From positions 1 to 60,903 of the forward strand of contig JAGOME010000015.1 in assembly GCA_017993715.1 (NCBI GenBank): a stretch of DNA of 60,903 nt. Direction: 5' to 3'. Position 1 is the first letter of the stretch. Each line of letters opens with the position of its first letter. The notes beneath the pieces are model-generated. The model searched no databases. It saw only the letters and a list, made by a program, of their open reading frames with translations, and was not told the DNA's origin. Below, piece by piece: positions 17,605 to 26,721 of this stretch. Source of the DNA: Phycicoccus sp. GTDB taxonomy: Bacteria > Actinomycetota > Actinomycetes > Actinomycetales > Dermatophilaceae. A program made the position numbers and the translations under genes.

Positions 17605-20007
17605 ATGACCGCTATCGATGACCGTCCCCAGGCCGAGATCGGCAATCGCCGCCTGCGCAAAGAGGACCAGCGCCTGATCACTGGTCGGACCCGCTGGACC
17701 GACAACCTCGTGCTTCCCGGCATGCTGCACCTGGCGATGGTGCGCAGCCCGTTCGCACATGCCAAGATCACCGCGATCGACACCTCGGCCGCCAAGGCCG
17801 CCACCAACGTCGTCGCCGTTTACACCAACGCCGACCTCGCTGACGGCCTCGGGGTCTGCGCCAACGCGTGGCCGATCACCCCCGACCAGGTGACCCCCGA
17901 CCACATCCCCATGGTGGCCGAGCGTGTCGCGTGCGCTGGCGAGATCGTCGCCTGTGTGGTCGCGCGCTCCGCAGCGGCAGCCCGCGATGCTGCGGAGCTC
18001 GTTGACGTGGACTACGAGGAGCTCCCCGCGGTGCTCGACGCCATGGAGGCGATGAAGGACGAGGTGCTGGCCCACCCCGACAAGGGCACCAACAAGTCGG
18101 CCTTCTGGCAGTTGGACTCCGCCGCTGCAGGCACCGGCGGCAGCGTCGACGAGGCGATCGCCAAGGCCCGCGAGGATGGCATCGTCGTCGAGCGCGAGTT
18201 CCGCCAGCAACGTCTCATCCCGGCATTCATGGAGCCTCGATCCACCGTGGTGGACCCGACAGGCGACCAGATCACCATGTGGTCCGCGACGCAGGTCCCC
18301 CACATCCTGCGCTTCCTCATTGCCGCGACCACCGGCCTGTCCGAGGCCAAAGTGCGGGTCATCGCCCCCGACGTGGGTGGCGGGTTCGGCGGCAAGCTGC
18401 AGACGACGCCGGAGGAGTTCATCACCCTCGCCGCGGCGCGCAAGCTTGGCAAGCCGATGAAGTACACCGAGACCCGGTCGGAGTCCCTGCTCAGCGCCCA
18501 CCACGGTCGCGACCAGTATCAAAAGCTCACCCTCAGCGCGACCAAGGACGGCACCGTCACCGGCCTCAAGGTCGACCTCGTGGCCAACCTCGGGGCCTAT
18601 GTCGCGATCGTCGGCGGTGGTGTCCCCGTCCTCGGGGCGTGGATGTTCAACGCGATCTACAAGTTCCCGGCCTACCAGTTCAACTGCCAGACGGTCCTGA
18701 CGAACACAACCTGGGTCGACGCCTACCGCGGGGCCGGTCGTCCCGAGGCGACCTTCGGGATCGAGCGGATCATGGACGAGCTCGCCGCCGAGCTCGGCGT
18801 GGACCCCCTGGAGATCCGCGAGAAGAACTGGATCAAGCACGAGGAGTTCCCGTTTACGTCGGTCGCCGGCATGACCTACGACTCGGGCAACTACGAGGCC
18901 GCGACCGCACGCGCCAAGGAGCTCTTCGGGTACGACGCCCTGCGGGCCGAGCAGGCGCAGCGCCGAGCGTCCGGTGACCCGGTCCAGCTCGGCATCGGCG
19001 TCTCCACGTTCACCGAGATGTGCGGCCTGGCTCCCTCGCGGGTCCTCGGCTCGCTCAACTACGGCGCCGGTGGTTGGGAGTCTGCCCAGATCCGGATGCT
19101 TGCGACCGGCAAGGTCGAGGTTGTCACGGGCACCTCCCCGCACGGCCAAGGCCACGAGACGGCGTGGAGCCAGATCGTCGCTGACCGGCTCGGTGTGGCC
19201 TTCGAGGATGTCGAGGTCCTGCACGGCGACACCCAGATCGCGATCAAGGGTCTGGACACCTACGGCTCGCGGTCGCTGGTCGTCGGCGCCGAGGCCGTCG
19301 TGCGCGCAGCCGACAAGGTCATCGACAAGGCCAAGGTCATCGCCGCCCACCTCCTCGAGGCCAACCCGGACGACCTGGAGTTCACGGCCGGCCGTTTCGG
19401 CGTCAAAGGCACCGAGCAGGGCGTGTCGATCGGCGAGGTGGCGCTGGCGACCTTCGCCGCACACAACCTGCCCGACGGGGTCGAGCCGAGCATCGATGCG
19501 GACGCGACCTTCGATCCGGTCAACTTCTCCTTCCCTCACGGCACCCACTTGTGCGCCATGGAGGTCGACACCGAGACCGGCGCATCGACAATGCGCTCCT
19601 ATGTCTGCGTCGATGACATCGGGCAGATCATCAACCCGCTCATCGTCGAGGGCCAGATCCATGGTGGCCTCGTTCAAGGCATCGCCCAGGCACTCTGGGA
19701 GGAGGCGGTCTTCGACGAGAACGGCACCCTGGTGACCGGGTCACTGGTCGACTACACGATCCCGAGCGCCGCCGACACGATCTCCTTCGTCACCGAGAAC
19801 ACCACCTCGTTGGCGACCTCGAACACGCTCGGCACCAAGGGTGTAGGCGAGGCGGGCACGATCGCGAGCACGCCAGCGGTCGTCAACGCCATCGTCGACG
19901 CCGTCCGTCCGCTCGGCATCAACGACATCACCATGCCGTGCACCCCCGCCCGGGTGTGGACGGCCATTCAGAATGCCGACGCGTCGGCGAAGGGAGCAGG
20001 CCAGTGA
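17605..20007 (+). CDS. coxL: Molybdenum hydroxylase large subunit, form II CO-dehydrogenase-like
   Basis: The 800-residue catalytic subunit that binds molybdopterin cytosine dinucleotide. DVGGGFGGK is the cofactor-binding Gly loop. The active-site loop at residues 373-379 reads AYRGAGR, the marker of form II enzymes; bona fide form I enzymes carry AYXCSFR, whose Cys ligates copper. The catalytic base Glu749 is in KGVGEAGTI, and HGQGHETAWSQ is conserved. The enzyme would hydroxylate an electrophilic substrate and pass electrons to CoxS then CoxM. Because the Cu-ligating Cys is absent, CO oxidation should not be assumed; an aldehyde or N-heterocycle is equally possible. ATG 17605 follows AGGTGG. 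The stop overlaps the coxM GTG. Confidence 0.92.
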   Translation: MTAIDDRPQAEIGNRRLRKEDQRLITGRTRWTDNLVLPGMLHLAMVRSPFAHAKITAIDTSAAKAATNVVAVYTNADLADGLGVCANAWPITPDQVTPDHIPMVAERVACAGEIVACVVARSAAAARDAAELVDVDYEELPAVLDAMEAMKDEVLAHPDKGTNKSAFWQLDSAAAGTGGSVDEAIAKAREDGIVVEREFRQQRLIPAFMEPRSTVVDPTGDQITMWSATQVPHILRFLIAATTGLSEAKVRVIAPDVGGGFGGKLQTTPEEFITLAAARKLGKPMKYTETRSESLLSAHHGRDQYQKLTLSATKDGTVTGLKVDLVANLGAYVAIVGGGVPVLGAWMFNAIYKFPAYQFNCQTVLTNTTWVDAYRGAGRPEATFGIERIMDELAAELGVDPLEIREKNWIKHEEFPFTSVAGMTYDSGNYEAATARAKELFGYDALRAEQAQRRASGDPVQLGIGVSTFTEMCGLAPSRVLGSLNYGAGGWESAQIRMLATGKVEVVTGTSPHGQGHETAWSQIVADRLGVAFEDVEVLHGDTQIAIKGLDTYGSRSLVVGAEAVVRAADKVIDKAKVIAAHLLEANPDDLEFTAGRFGVKGTEQGVSIGEVALATFAAHNLPDGVEPSIDADATFDPVNFSFPHGTHLCAMEVDTETGASTMRSYVCVDDIGQIINPLIVEGQIHGGLVQGIAQALWEEAVFDENGTLVTGSLVDYTIPSAADTISFVTENTTSLATSNTLGTKGVGEAGTIASTPAVVNAIVDAVRPLGINDITMPCTPARVWTAIQNADASAKGAGQ

Positions 20008-20855
20008 TCCCCGCGGCATTCGACTACGTCGCCCCGACCAGCGTCGATGAGGCGCTCAGCGCGCTGGCGGACGGTGCCGACGACACCAAGGTGCTCGCCG
20101 GCGGCCAGTCCCTCATCCCGGTCCTGCGGATGCGGCTCAACGCCCCCGAGAAGGTCGTCGACCTCGGCAAGATCGAGGAGCTGCGCGGCATTCGCGACGA
20201 TGGTGACGCTGTCGTTGTGGGCGCCATGACGACCTACGAGGAGTTGATCGCCAGCGATCTGATCTGCACGAATGCCGCGGTGCTGTGCGCGGCGATCGAG
20301 CAGATTGCGGACCCGCAGATCCGTCGGCGTGGGACCATCGGCGGATCGCTGGTCCACGCAGACCCGGCCGGTGACGTGGGTGCCCCGATCCTGGCGCTCG
20401 GCGCGCAGCTGGTCATCCGGGGCGCCGACGGCGAGCGCACCGTCTCGGCACGTGACTTCTTTGTCGATCTCTTCGAAACCGTTGTCGCTGAGGGCGAACT
20501 GCTCACCGCCATCCGCATCCCCAAGCACCTGGGCTGGGGTGGCCACTACGAGAAGTTCGTCCGGACCGCCCAACAGTGGTCGATCGTGGCGGTCGCCGCG
20601 ACGGTCACGGTCGAGGGCGGGGTCATCACCGACGCCGCGATCGGCTTGACCAACATGGGCAACACCCCGCTGCGGGCGACCGCCGTCGAGGACGCGTTGC
20701 GCGGACAGCCCGCCACGGCAGAGGTCATCGCCGCCGCAGCGGCCCACGCCGCGGACGGGACCAATCCGCCCAGTGACCTCAATGGTGACGCGGCCTACCG
20801 CAGCCACCTGGCGGGCGTGCTCACCCGGCGCGCCATTACCGCGGCAGTAGCCTGA
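20004..20855 (+). CDS. coxM: Molybdenum hydroxylase medium subunit, FAD-binding (CoxM-like)
   Basis: A 283-residue FAD subunit of the molybdenum hydroxylase. The two FAD pyrophosphate motifs are present: AGGQSLIP (residues 32-39) and TIGGSLVHADPAGD (from about 111). A C-terminal CODH flavoprotein domain contains QQWSIVAVAATV. It accepts electrons from CoxS and donates them to quinone, probably with help from CoxG. The GTG start overlaps the coxL stop as GTGA and has AGGGAG upstream. Neighbour order S-L-M-G indicates one transcript. Confidence 0.92.
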   Translation: MIPAAFDYVAPTSVDEALSALADGADDTKVLAGGQSLIPVLRMRLNAPEKVVDLGKIEELRGIRDDGDAVVVGAMTTYEELIASDLICTNAAVLCAAIEQIADPQIRRRGTIGGSLVHADPAGDVGAPILALGAQLVIRGADGERTVSARDFFVDLFETVVAEGELLTAIRIPKHLGWGGHYEKFVRTAQQWSIVAVAATVTVEGGVITDAAIGLTNMGNTPLRATAVEDALRGQPATAEVIAAAAAHAADGTNPPSDLNGDAAYRSHLAGVLTRRAITAAVA

Positions 20856-20859
20856 CCGA

Positions 20860-21567
20860 ATGGAGCTGACACACACCTTTACCGTGCCCGCCACGCCCGA
20901 GCAGACCTGGACCACGTTCATGGACCTGGAGCGCGTGGGTGGCTGCTTCCCCGGGGCTCAGGTCACCGAGGTCACTGACGACGGGTTCACCGGCACGGTC
21001 AAGGTCAAGCTCGGACCGATAGCGCTGCAATACGCCGGGACGGGCCGCTTCGTCGAGCGCGACGACGCCAACCATCACGCGGTCATCGAGGCCAAGGGCA
21101 AGGACAAGCGGGGCAACGGCACGGCCGGCGCCACCGTGACCATTGCTCTGGCCCCGGAGGGCGACGCCACGCGGGTCGATGTCACGACCGACCTGCAGGT
21201 CACCGGCAAGCCCGCGCAGTTCGGTCGCGGTGTGATGCAGGACGTTTCGGATAAGTTGCTCGGTCAGTTCGTCGGGTGCATCGAGAGCCAGTTCGCACCG
21301 GCGGTGGACTCGGCGCCGGCAGAGGCCATCGGGTCTGACGAGATGATGGCGGCGGCGGTCGACGCCGCCGCCGCACCGCCGTCATCGACGCCCGCCCCAG
21401 CGCCGCAGGCGACCGCTCGTCCGGCCGCCCGCCCCGCCCCGGCGAACGACGATGCGCTCGACCTCGGCGCGACGGTGCTGCCGGTCCTGGCCAAGACCTA
21501 TGCGCCGTATGCCGCGGTCGGCCTGCTCGCGCTGGTGATCGGTTGGCTCCTGGGTCGTCGTCGCTGA
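20860..21567 (+). CDS. coxG: CoxG-like SRPBCC protein with C-terminal membrane anchor
   Basis: A 235-residue protein. Residues ~1-145 are an SRPBCC/CoxG lipid-binding fold (MELTHTFTVPATPEQTWTTF, later TDLQVTGKPAQFGRGVMQDV). A Pro/Ala-rich linker (~165-200) leads to a single C-terminal membrane helix, YAAVGLLALVIGWLLG, ending in Arg residues. CoxG proteins tether CO-dehydrogenase to the membrane and connect it with the quinone pool. The gene begins four bases after the coxM stop and is the last of the run. Presence of an anchor implies the hydroxylase feeds a respiratory chain rather than a soluble acceptor. Confidence 0.88.
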   Translation: MELTHTFTVPATPEQTWTTFMDLERVGGCFPGAQVTEVTDDGFTGTVKVKLGPIALQYAGTGRFVERDDANHHAVIEAKGKDKRGNGTAGATVTIALAPEGDATRVDVTTDLQVTGKPAQFGRGVMQDVSDKLLGQFVGCIESQFAPAVDSAPAEAIGSDEMMAAAVDAAAAPPSSTPAPAPQATARPAARPAPANDDALDLGATVLPVLAKTYAPYAAVGLLALVIGWLLGRRR

Positions 21568-21597
21568 CGCTCGCCGGTGTGCGCGTCGGCGCGTGGG

Positions 21598-22572
21598 TCA
21601 GTCCATCCAGCACACCGACAGCAATAGGGTCTCGTCCGCAGGTGAATCCACCTTGACCGAGGTGATTCCAGCGCCGGTGAGGACCAGTTGCTGAGGCGTC
21701 CCCTGCGTCGGTGTTGTCGTCGCCTGGGCGACGTGGTTGCCGGCGGCATCGACGGCAGTGGCCGTGCTCGGCTGCGCGAAGTGGGCCAGCGTGAGCTCCA
21801 CCCGCGAGACCGGGCTGGCGAAGGTGAAGGTGCTGGCATACCAAAGGTGCAGTCCCGTGATGGCGCCCCACACGACCACCTGGCTGTCCGCGGTCGGGCC
21901 CGAATGGTCAGAGGTTTCGATGGTGAGCGGGCCCAGAACTCGCGGATTGGCCGCGGTGCCCACCGTGGCGAACTGGAGGCAATCCTGGTCGGCGCCGCAG
22001 GTGCGCAGGACCACGCCCTCCATGGTGCCCTCGACTCGGCCGGCGCCGCCCTCCTTTGTGGGGTCGAAGCGCAGGCGGTAGGCGGCATACACCTGGGCTC
22101 CGTTCAGGACAGGGTCGGCAGACCGCGCCACCTGGGCACAGAGTTGCCCCTCCATCACGCCGACCTCATCGCAGCGCTGGCAGCCCCCGAACGCCGGCTC
22201 TCGGTGCGTGCCGACGTTGGTCACGCCGCTGAGTTGGCCGCGCAGCCGCGCGTCTGCCGTTCTCCACGTGATCAGGCCACGGTGAATGCCGCGCCGCTGA
22301 GGGTCGCCGTCGGTCCACACCGTGACCAGACTCTTGGCGCTGATCTGGCCGTCGAGCAGCGCACCAACTTTGGAGTCGCAGGCGTGGGACCCGGCTTCGA
22401 GCATCAGGGAATGGTCGGTCACCAGGGTGCGGCAGTCCCACGTCGGGCAGTGGTGATCTGTGGCCTGGTTGGGGACGAGCTCGCCGACGAGGTCCTTGGA
22501 GAGCTCATCGAGGCACACCGTGGTGGCGGCGAGCTCGCTGGGCGTGGCGGTGCAGATGTCGAAGGTGGCCAT
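21598..22572 (-). CDS. Cys-rich hypothetical protein
   Basis: A protein of 324 residues that I do not recognise. It lacks a signal peptide and membrane segments. The first ~125 residues contain many Cys (FDICTATP, TTVCLDEL, HHCPTWDCRTL, SHACDSKV, GGCQRCDEV), and more follow (GQLCAQVA, RTCGADQDCLQ, SVCWMD). They could form disulfides or a metal site. The C-terminal half alternates beta-strand-like segments such as FTFASPVSRVELTLAHF and QQLVLTGAGITSVKVDSP, suggesting a jelly-roll/galactose-binding-like domain. AGGAG lies seven bases before ATG 22572. It is transcribed divergently from the response-regulator gene and convergently with coxG. Confidence 0.7.
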   Translation of the reverse strand: MATFDICTATPSELAATTVCLDELSKDLVGELVPNQATDHHCPTWDCRTLVTDHSLMLEAGSHACDSKVGALLDGQISAKSLVTVWTDGDPQRRGIHRGLITWRTADARLRGQLSGVTNVGTHREPAFGGCQRCDEVGVMEGQLCAQVARSADPVLNGAQVYAAYRLRFDPTKEGGAGRVEGTMEGVVLRTCGADQDCLQFATVGTAANPRVLGPLTIETSDHSGPTADSQVVVWGAITGLHLWYASTFTFASPVSRVELTLAHFAQPSTATAVDAAGNHVAQATTTPTQGTPQQLVLTGAGITSVKVDSPADETLLLSVCWMD

Positions 22573-22714
22573 GGTGGTGCTCCTCTCGCGGCCGCGGTGC
22601 GGCCTGTCGTTGGCGAGGAGCCGCAGCGGTGTTTCCTGATACGGCGGCGGACTTCACACGATCCCCACATTCCCGTCGCGCTCCTGCCACGGCGTCACTC
22701 CTAAGGTCAGGGGC

Positions 22715-23422
22715 ATGGAATCCACTCCGGCGCAGACGATCCTGGTCGTCGAGGACGAGCCCGTGATCAACCAGGCCCTCACGGACCGGCTCAGGGCCGA
22801 GGGCTGGCAGGTCGTGCAGGCCTTCGATGGCCCGGCCGCGGTGACTGCCGCCGAGGAGCACGACCCCGATCTGGTGGTCCTAGACGTCATGCTGCCGGGC
22901 TTCGACGGTCTTGAGGTATGCCGCCGCATTCAGGCGCGCCGCCCGGTGCCGGTCCTCATGGTGACCGCTCGGGATGATGAGACGGACCTCCTCGTGGGCC
23001 TCGGCGTGGGCGCCGATGACTACGTGACCAAGCCGTTTTCCATGCGCGAGGTGGTCGCCCGCGTCAAGGCCTTGCAGCGGCGCGTCCTGCGCGCTGAGGA
23101 GTTGGCGTCGTCCGGGCTCGACGGATCGCCCGAGGAGGCCGCGCAGGTGGGTGGTCTGCTCCTCGATATCGCCCGGCGCCGGGTCGAGGTCGACGGGACG
23201 GTCGTGCATCTCACGCCGCTGGAGTTCGACCTACTGACCTGCCTGGCGCGGGAGCCAGGCATTGTGCGCACCCGCGAGGACCTCATGCGCACGGTGTGGG
23301 GATGGTCGGACGCATCGGGCACCCGGACCCTGGACAGTCATGTGAAATCGTTGCGCGCCAAGATCGGTGGCGACCGCGTGCGCACCGTCCATGGCGTCGG
23401 CTACGCCCTGGTCGAGCGATGA
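22715..23422 (+). CDS. OmpR/PhoB-type response regulator
   Basis: A 235-residue two-component regulator. The receiver domain has the acidic pocket VEDE (12-15), phospho-acceptor Asp57 in VVLDVML, and the conserved Lys in YVTKPF. A winged-helix DNA-binding domain occupies about 140-235 (LTPLEFDLLTCLAREPG, TLDSHVKSLRAKIGG, VRTVHGVGYALV). It overlaps the histidine kinase start by ATGA, so the pair is coupled. The signal and target genes are unknown; the kinase carries a large extra membrane domain. Confidence 0.92.
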   Translation: MESTPAQTILVVEDEPVINQALTDRLRAEGWQVVQAFDGPAAVTAAEEHDPDLVVLDVMLPGFDGLEVCRRIQARRPVPVLMVTARDDETDLLVGLGVGADDYVTKPFSMREVVARVKALQRRVLRAEELASSGLDGSPEEAAQVGGLLLDIARRRVEVDGTVVHLTPLEFDLLTCLAREPGIVRTREDLMRTVWGWSDASGTRTLDSHVKSLRAKIGGDRVRTVHGVGYALVER

Positions 23423-26097
23423 AGCCCGCCGCTGACCGACGGCCCCTCGACCGAGTGGGGTCGATTAAGGCCAAACTTGCTCTCCTGGTCGGCGCCAGCA
23501 TCCTGGCTGCCACCCTTGTCGGGATCCTCGGGCGCCAGTCCGGGGTTCCCGGGTGGCTCACGATCCCCGTCACCATCGCGGCCGCCCTCGCCGTGACGCA
23601 GTGGTTGGCGCGCGGCATGACCGCTCCCTTGCAGGAGATGACGACCGCGGCATCGCGCATGGCGGCCGGTGACTACTCGCAGCGGGTCGCGACGACCAGT
23701 CAGGACGAGGTCGGCACCCTCGCGCGGGCCTTCAACACGATGGCGGACGACCTCGCGACGGCGGACACCCAGCGCCGCCAACTTGTCGCGACCGTCTCCC
23801 ACGAGTTGCGCACCCCCCTGGCCGCGCAGCGGGCCCTGCTAGAGAACCTCGTCGACGGGGTCGTCTCCCCGGACGACGCGCAGTTGCGGACCGCCTTGGC
23901 ACAGTCCGAGCGGCTCTCGGCTCTGGTGACCGACCTGCTCGACCTCTCACGGATCGACGCCGGGGTGGCGCCGCTCAAGCTCCAAGAGGTTCGCGTGCTA
24001 TCCCTCCTCGATCGGGCGGTGGCCGAGGCCCAGGTGGGCTCACGCCAGGTCACGTATGCCGTGGCGTCCCCGGCCGATCTGACCGTGCGCGCCGATCCGG
24101 CCCGGCTCGCCCAGCTTGTCGCCAACCTGCTGGACAATGCCTCTCGACACAGCCCTGCGGGTGGGGAAGTGCGCCTCGCCGCGACCGCGGGGGCGGCGGC
24201 ATTCGGTGTGGCACAGGGCCAGCCGTCCTGGACCCTTGACGTCACCGACGATGGCCCGGGCATCCCCGCGGAGCGGGTTGGTGAGGTCACGCGGCGATTC
24301 GGCCGTGGCGCCGACTCCGCCGGCGGCACCGGACTCGGACTGGCCATCGCCCAGTGGGTGGCCGAGCTGCACGGCGGCCGGATCACTGTCGAACCGACGG
24401 CGCCGGGGGAGCGCGGCGCCCACCTGCGGGTCGTCCTGCCGGTCGACCCCGCACCCCGAACCATGCATCAGACTCAGGAGGACCCTGTGCCCCAACCATA
24501 TCCGCTGCCCGCGCCACCGCCGGCCGCTGCCTCGAGCGTCCCCGTGCCCATGGTGATCCCGCCGCCGATGGCGATGCCCGCGGCGCCCGTGACTGCTTCG
24601 CAGAGGTCGGACGCCAGCTTCCTCGACACGTCCTTCGGGACATTCTGGCCGGAGCGGGACAAGGGGCCCCGTGTCGGCGTGCTCCTGGCCTCATTGGGCG
24701 TTGGGGCCCTCGCCGCCATCTTCCTGCCCGACCGCAACCTCGGTCTGGCGACGTTCCTGGTCCTGCTCAGCGCGGGTGTGGTGCTGCACACCGTCGCCCG
24801 GCACCGCACTGACCGATGGAGCTGGCTCACGCTGGTCCTGTGTGTCGCGCTCGCGGCGACGACCGTCTGGAGAGCCAGCGAGTGGCTTGCCGTCCTTGCG
24901 ATTCTGCTGGCTGGCCTGCTTGTCACCACCGCCCTCACCCAGGCCAAAAGCCTGCTTGCGATGATCTGGGGAGGGATCTGCTGGCCGTTGTCGGCCGTGC
25001 GCGGCTTGCCCCTGCTCGGGCGCACCCTGTCGGCTACGAGCCGGCATGGTCTGCTGTGGCCGATCCTGCGGACGGGTGCGCTCAGCCTCGTCGCTCTCGG
25101 GATCTTCGGGGGCTTGTTCGCCTCGGCCGATGCGGTGTTCGGGACGTGGGCGAGCGCCGTCATCCCTGATCTGGCGTGGGACTCGATCATCTTCCGGACC
25201 TTCGTCATGGTTGCCGTCAGCGGGTTCGTGCTCACTGCGTCCTACCTGGCGATCAACCCGCCGAACGTCAACACGGTGCATGCTCCGGCGGGCATACCGG
25301 CCCGGCATCGATGGGAATGGCTCACCCCATTGGTCGTCGTCATCGCGCTCTTCATGGGTTTCCTCGTTGCCCAGGCCTCCGCGATGTGGGGGGGGCACGA
25401 CTACCTGCAGCGCACGACCGGTCTGACCTACGCCGAGTATGTCCACCAGGGATTCGGCCAGCTGACGGTCGCGACCATTTTCACCCTGATCGTCGTGGCT
25501 CTGGCGATGCGCAAGGCCCGCACGGCCGAAGCCGGTGACCGCCTGCTGACCCGCGTCACCCTCGGTGTCCTGTGCGGGCTCACGCTCTTGGTGGTCGCGT
25601 CGGCGCTCTATCGGATGTCGCTCTATCAGGCCGCCTATGGATTCACGGTGCTGCGGCTCTTCGTCGACGCCTTCGAGGTGCTGCTCGGGATGTTCATCGT
25701 CCTCATGCTCATCGGGGTGCTGCGGCTCAATGGCGCCGGCCTGGCCCGAGCAGGGCTCCTCGCGACGACGGCGACCCTGCTCGTGCTCATCGGCATGAAC
25801 CCCGCCTCCTGGGTCGCGTCCCACAACATCGACCGCTACGACGCGAGCGGGCGGATTGATGTGTCCTATCTGGCCAGCCTCGGTCCCGATGCGATGCCGG
25901 TTATGGCCGAGCGGCTGCCGACGGAGATGTCGAGCTGCGTGGTGTGGCAGATGGGGACCTCTCGGCTCCAGGGCAACGCGGACGTGCTCGACTGGAACCT
26001 CGGCCGCGCGCGCGCTCAGGAAGCGGCGGCGCCGCTGCCTGAGGCGGTCGATGGTCAGTGTGGGTCCTACTTCTATAGCTCGGACTACCGCCGCTAG
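23419..26097 (+). CDS. Sensor histidine kinase fused to DUF4173-like polytopic membrane domain
   Basis: An 892-residue reading frame without interruption. Residues ~15-65 hold two membrane helices. They are followed by a HAMP linker, a HisKA domain with phospho-accepting His128 in VSHELRTPL, and an HATPase domain (N-box LLDNASRHS, G1 VTDDGPGIP, G2 GTGLGLAI) ending near residue 340. A Pro-rich linker (QPYPLPAPPP) leads to a second half of ~500 residues with about ten or more membrane helices. This half resembles DUF4173/DUF4153 proteins, with FASADAVFGTW and YLQRTTGLTYAEYVHQGFGQ diagnostic of that family. A consensus Shine-Dalgarno and GTG lie exactly at the linker, so the second half may also be made separately. 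ATG overlaps the regulator stop. Confidence 0.85.
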   Translation: MKPAADRRPLDRVGSIKAKLALLVGASILAATLVGILGRQSGVPGWLTIPVTIAAALAVTQWLARGMTAPLQEMTTAASRMAAGDYSQRVATTSQDEVGTLARAFNTMADDLATADTQRRQLVATVSHELRTPLAAQRALLENLVDGVVSPDDAQLRTALAQSERLSALVTDLLDLSRIDAGVAPLKLQEVRVLSLLDRAVAEAQVGSRQVTYAVASPADLTVRADPARLAQLVANLLDNASRHSPAGGEVRLAATAGAAAFGVAQGQPSWTLDVTDDGPGIPAERVGEVTRRFGRGADSAGGTGLGLAIAQWVAELHGGRITVEPTAPGERGAHLRVVLPVDPAPRTMHQTQEDPVPQPYPLPAPPPAAASSVPVPMVIPPPMAMPAAPVTASQRSDASFLDTSFGTFWPERDKGPRVGVLLASLGVGALAAIFLPDRNLGLATFLVLLSAGVVLHTVARHRTDRWSWLTLVLCVALAATTVWRASEWLAVLAILLAGLLVTTALTQAKSLLAMIWGGICWPLSAVRGLPLLGRTLSATSRHGLLWPILRTGALSLVALGIFGGLFASADAVFGTWASAVIPDLAWDSIIFRTFVMVAVSGFVLTASYLAINPPNVNTVHAPAGIPARHRWEWLTPLVVVIALFMGFLVAQASAMWGGHDYLQRTTGLTYAEYVHQGFGQLTVATIFTLIVVALAMRKARTAEAGDRLLTRVTLGVLCGLTLLVVASALYRMSLYQAAYGFTVLRLFVDAFEVLLGMFIVLMLIGVLRLNGAGLARAGLLATTATLLVLIGMNPASWVASHNIDRYDASGRIDVSYLASLGPDAMPVMAERLPTEMSSCVVWQMGTSRLQGNADVLDWNLGRARAQEAAAPLPEAVDGQCGSYFYSSDYRR
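24476..24489 (+). promoter_or_regulatory. Internal in-frame Shine-Dalgarno and GTG start within the kinase fusion
   Basis: AGGAGG at 24476-24481 is followed after five bases by GTG at 24487, in frame with the kinase gene (codon 357). Initiation here would give a free 536-residue DUF4173-like membrane protein ending at 26097. The site falls where the kinase fold has ended and before the first helix of the second half. Confidence 0.6.
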
Positions 26098-26112
26098 CGG
26101 GTCCCGATCTTG

Positions 26113-26150
26113 ACCTGGGTGTGCGCTCGCACGGGTGCGCACACCCAGGT
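26113..26150 (+). terminator. Perfect 14-bp hairpin after the kinase gene
   Basis: ACCTGGGTGTGCGC (26113-26126) pairs without mismatch with GCGCACACCCAGGT (26137-26150) around a 10-base loop, 16 bases after the kinase stop. It is the likely terminator of the two-component operon. Confidence 0.75.
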
Positions 26151-26211
26151 TGGTGCGAAGGGCAAGGGTCGGCGCCGTCGGGGATGCGCGCGGCCGCGCA
26201 CCCGCGTCGGG

Positions 26212-26217
26212 GATACT
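26212..26217 (+). promoter_or_regulatory. Candidate -10 element for a leaderless aroQ transcript
   Basis: GATACT lies seven bases before ATG 26225, and no Shine-Dalgarno is visible. This is the geometry of actinobacterial leaderless mRNAs, where transcription starts at or next to the A of ATG. Confidence 0.45.
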
Positions 26218-26224
26218 GCACGAC

Positions 26225-26671
26225 ATGCAGCCCCGGATCGTGGTCCTCAACGGCCCCAACCTCAACCTGCTCGGTGAACGACAGCCGGAGGTCTACGGCT
26301 CGGCGAGCTTGGACGACGTTCACGCCCTGTGTGCGGACCGGTGCGTCGAGCAGGGGTTCGCGTTGGACTTCCGGCAGAGCAACCACGAGGGGGTCCTCAT
26401 CGACTGGGTCCAGGACGTGCGGCATTCGGCGGCCGGGCTGGTGCTCAACGCCGGTGGCTACACCCACACAAGCGTGGCCCTGCGCGATGCCATGGCCGCC
26501 GTGACAGCGCTCAAGGTCGAAGTGCACATCAGCGACATTCATGCGCGTGAGCCGTTCCGCCACAACAGTTATCTGACGGATGTGTGCGATCACCACGTGA
26601 TCGGGCACGGCATCGCGGGCTATGGCGAGGCGATCGACTGGATTGCGTTGCAGCGCAGCGCTCGTCGCTGA
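26225..26671 (+). CDS. aroQ: Type II 3-dehydroquinate dehydratase
   Basis: A 148-residue enzyme of the shikimate pathway that dehydrates 3-dehydroquinate to 3-dehydroshikimate. It is a type II enzyme, normally a cytosolic dodecamer. Family landmarks in order: NGPNLNLLGERQPEVYG with the catalytic Tyr, the lid Arg and FRQSNHEGVLIDW, the substrate loop NAGGYTHTSVALRDA, and the catalytic His in VEVHISDIHAREPFR. Length is normal. ATG 26225 agrees with the family N-terminus. No other aro genes are nearby, so it stands alone, followed by convergent transcription from the endonuclease IV-like gene. Confidence 0.95.
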   Translation: MQPRIVVLNGPNLNLLGERQPEVYGSASLDDVHALCADRCVEQGFALDFRQSNHEGVLIDWVQDVRHSAAGLVLNAGGYTHTSVALRDAMAAVTALKVEVHISDIHAREPFRHNSYLTDVCDHHVIGHGIAGYGEAIDWIALQRSARR

Positions 26672-26721
26672 CCTCTGACTGGGCTCGGCTGGGCTGTGAG
26701 GCGGCGGCCTAGTCGTCGGAG

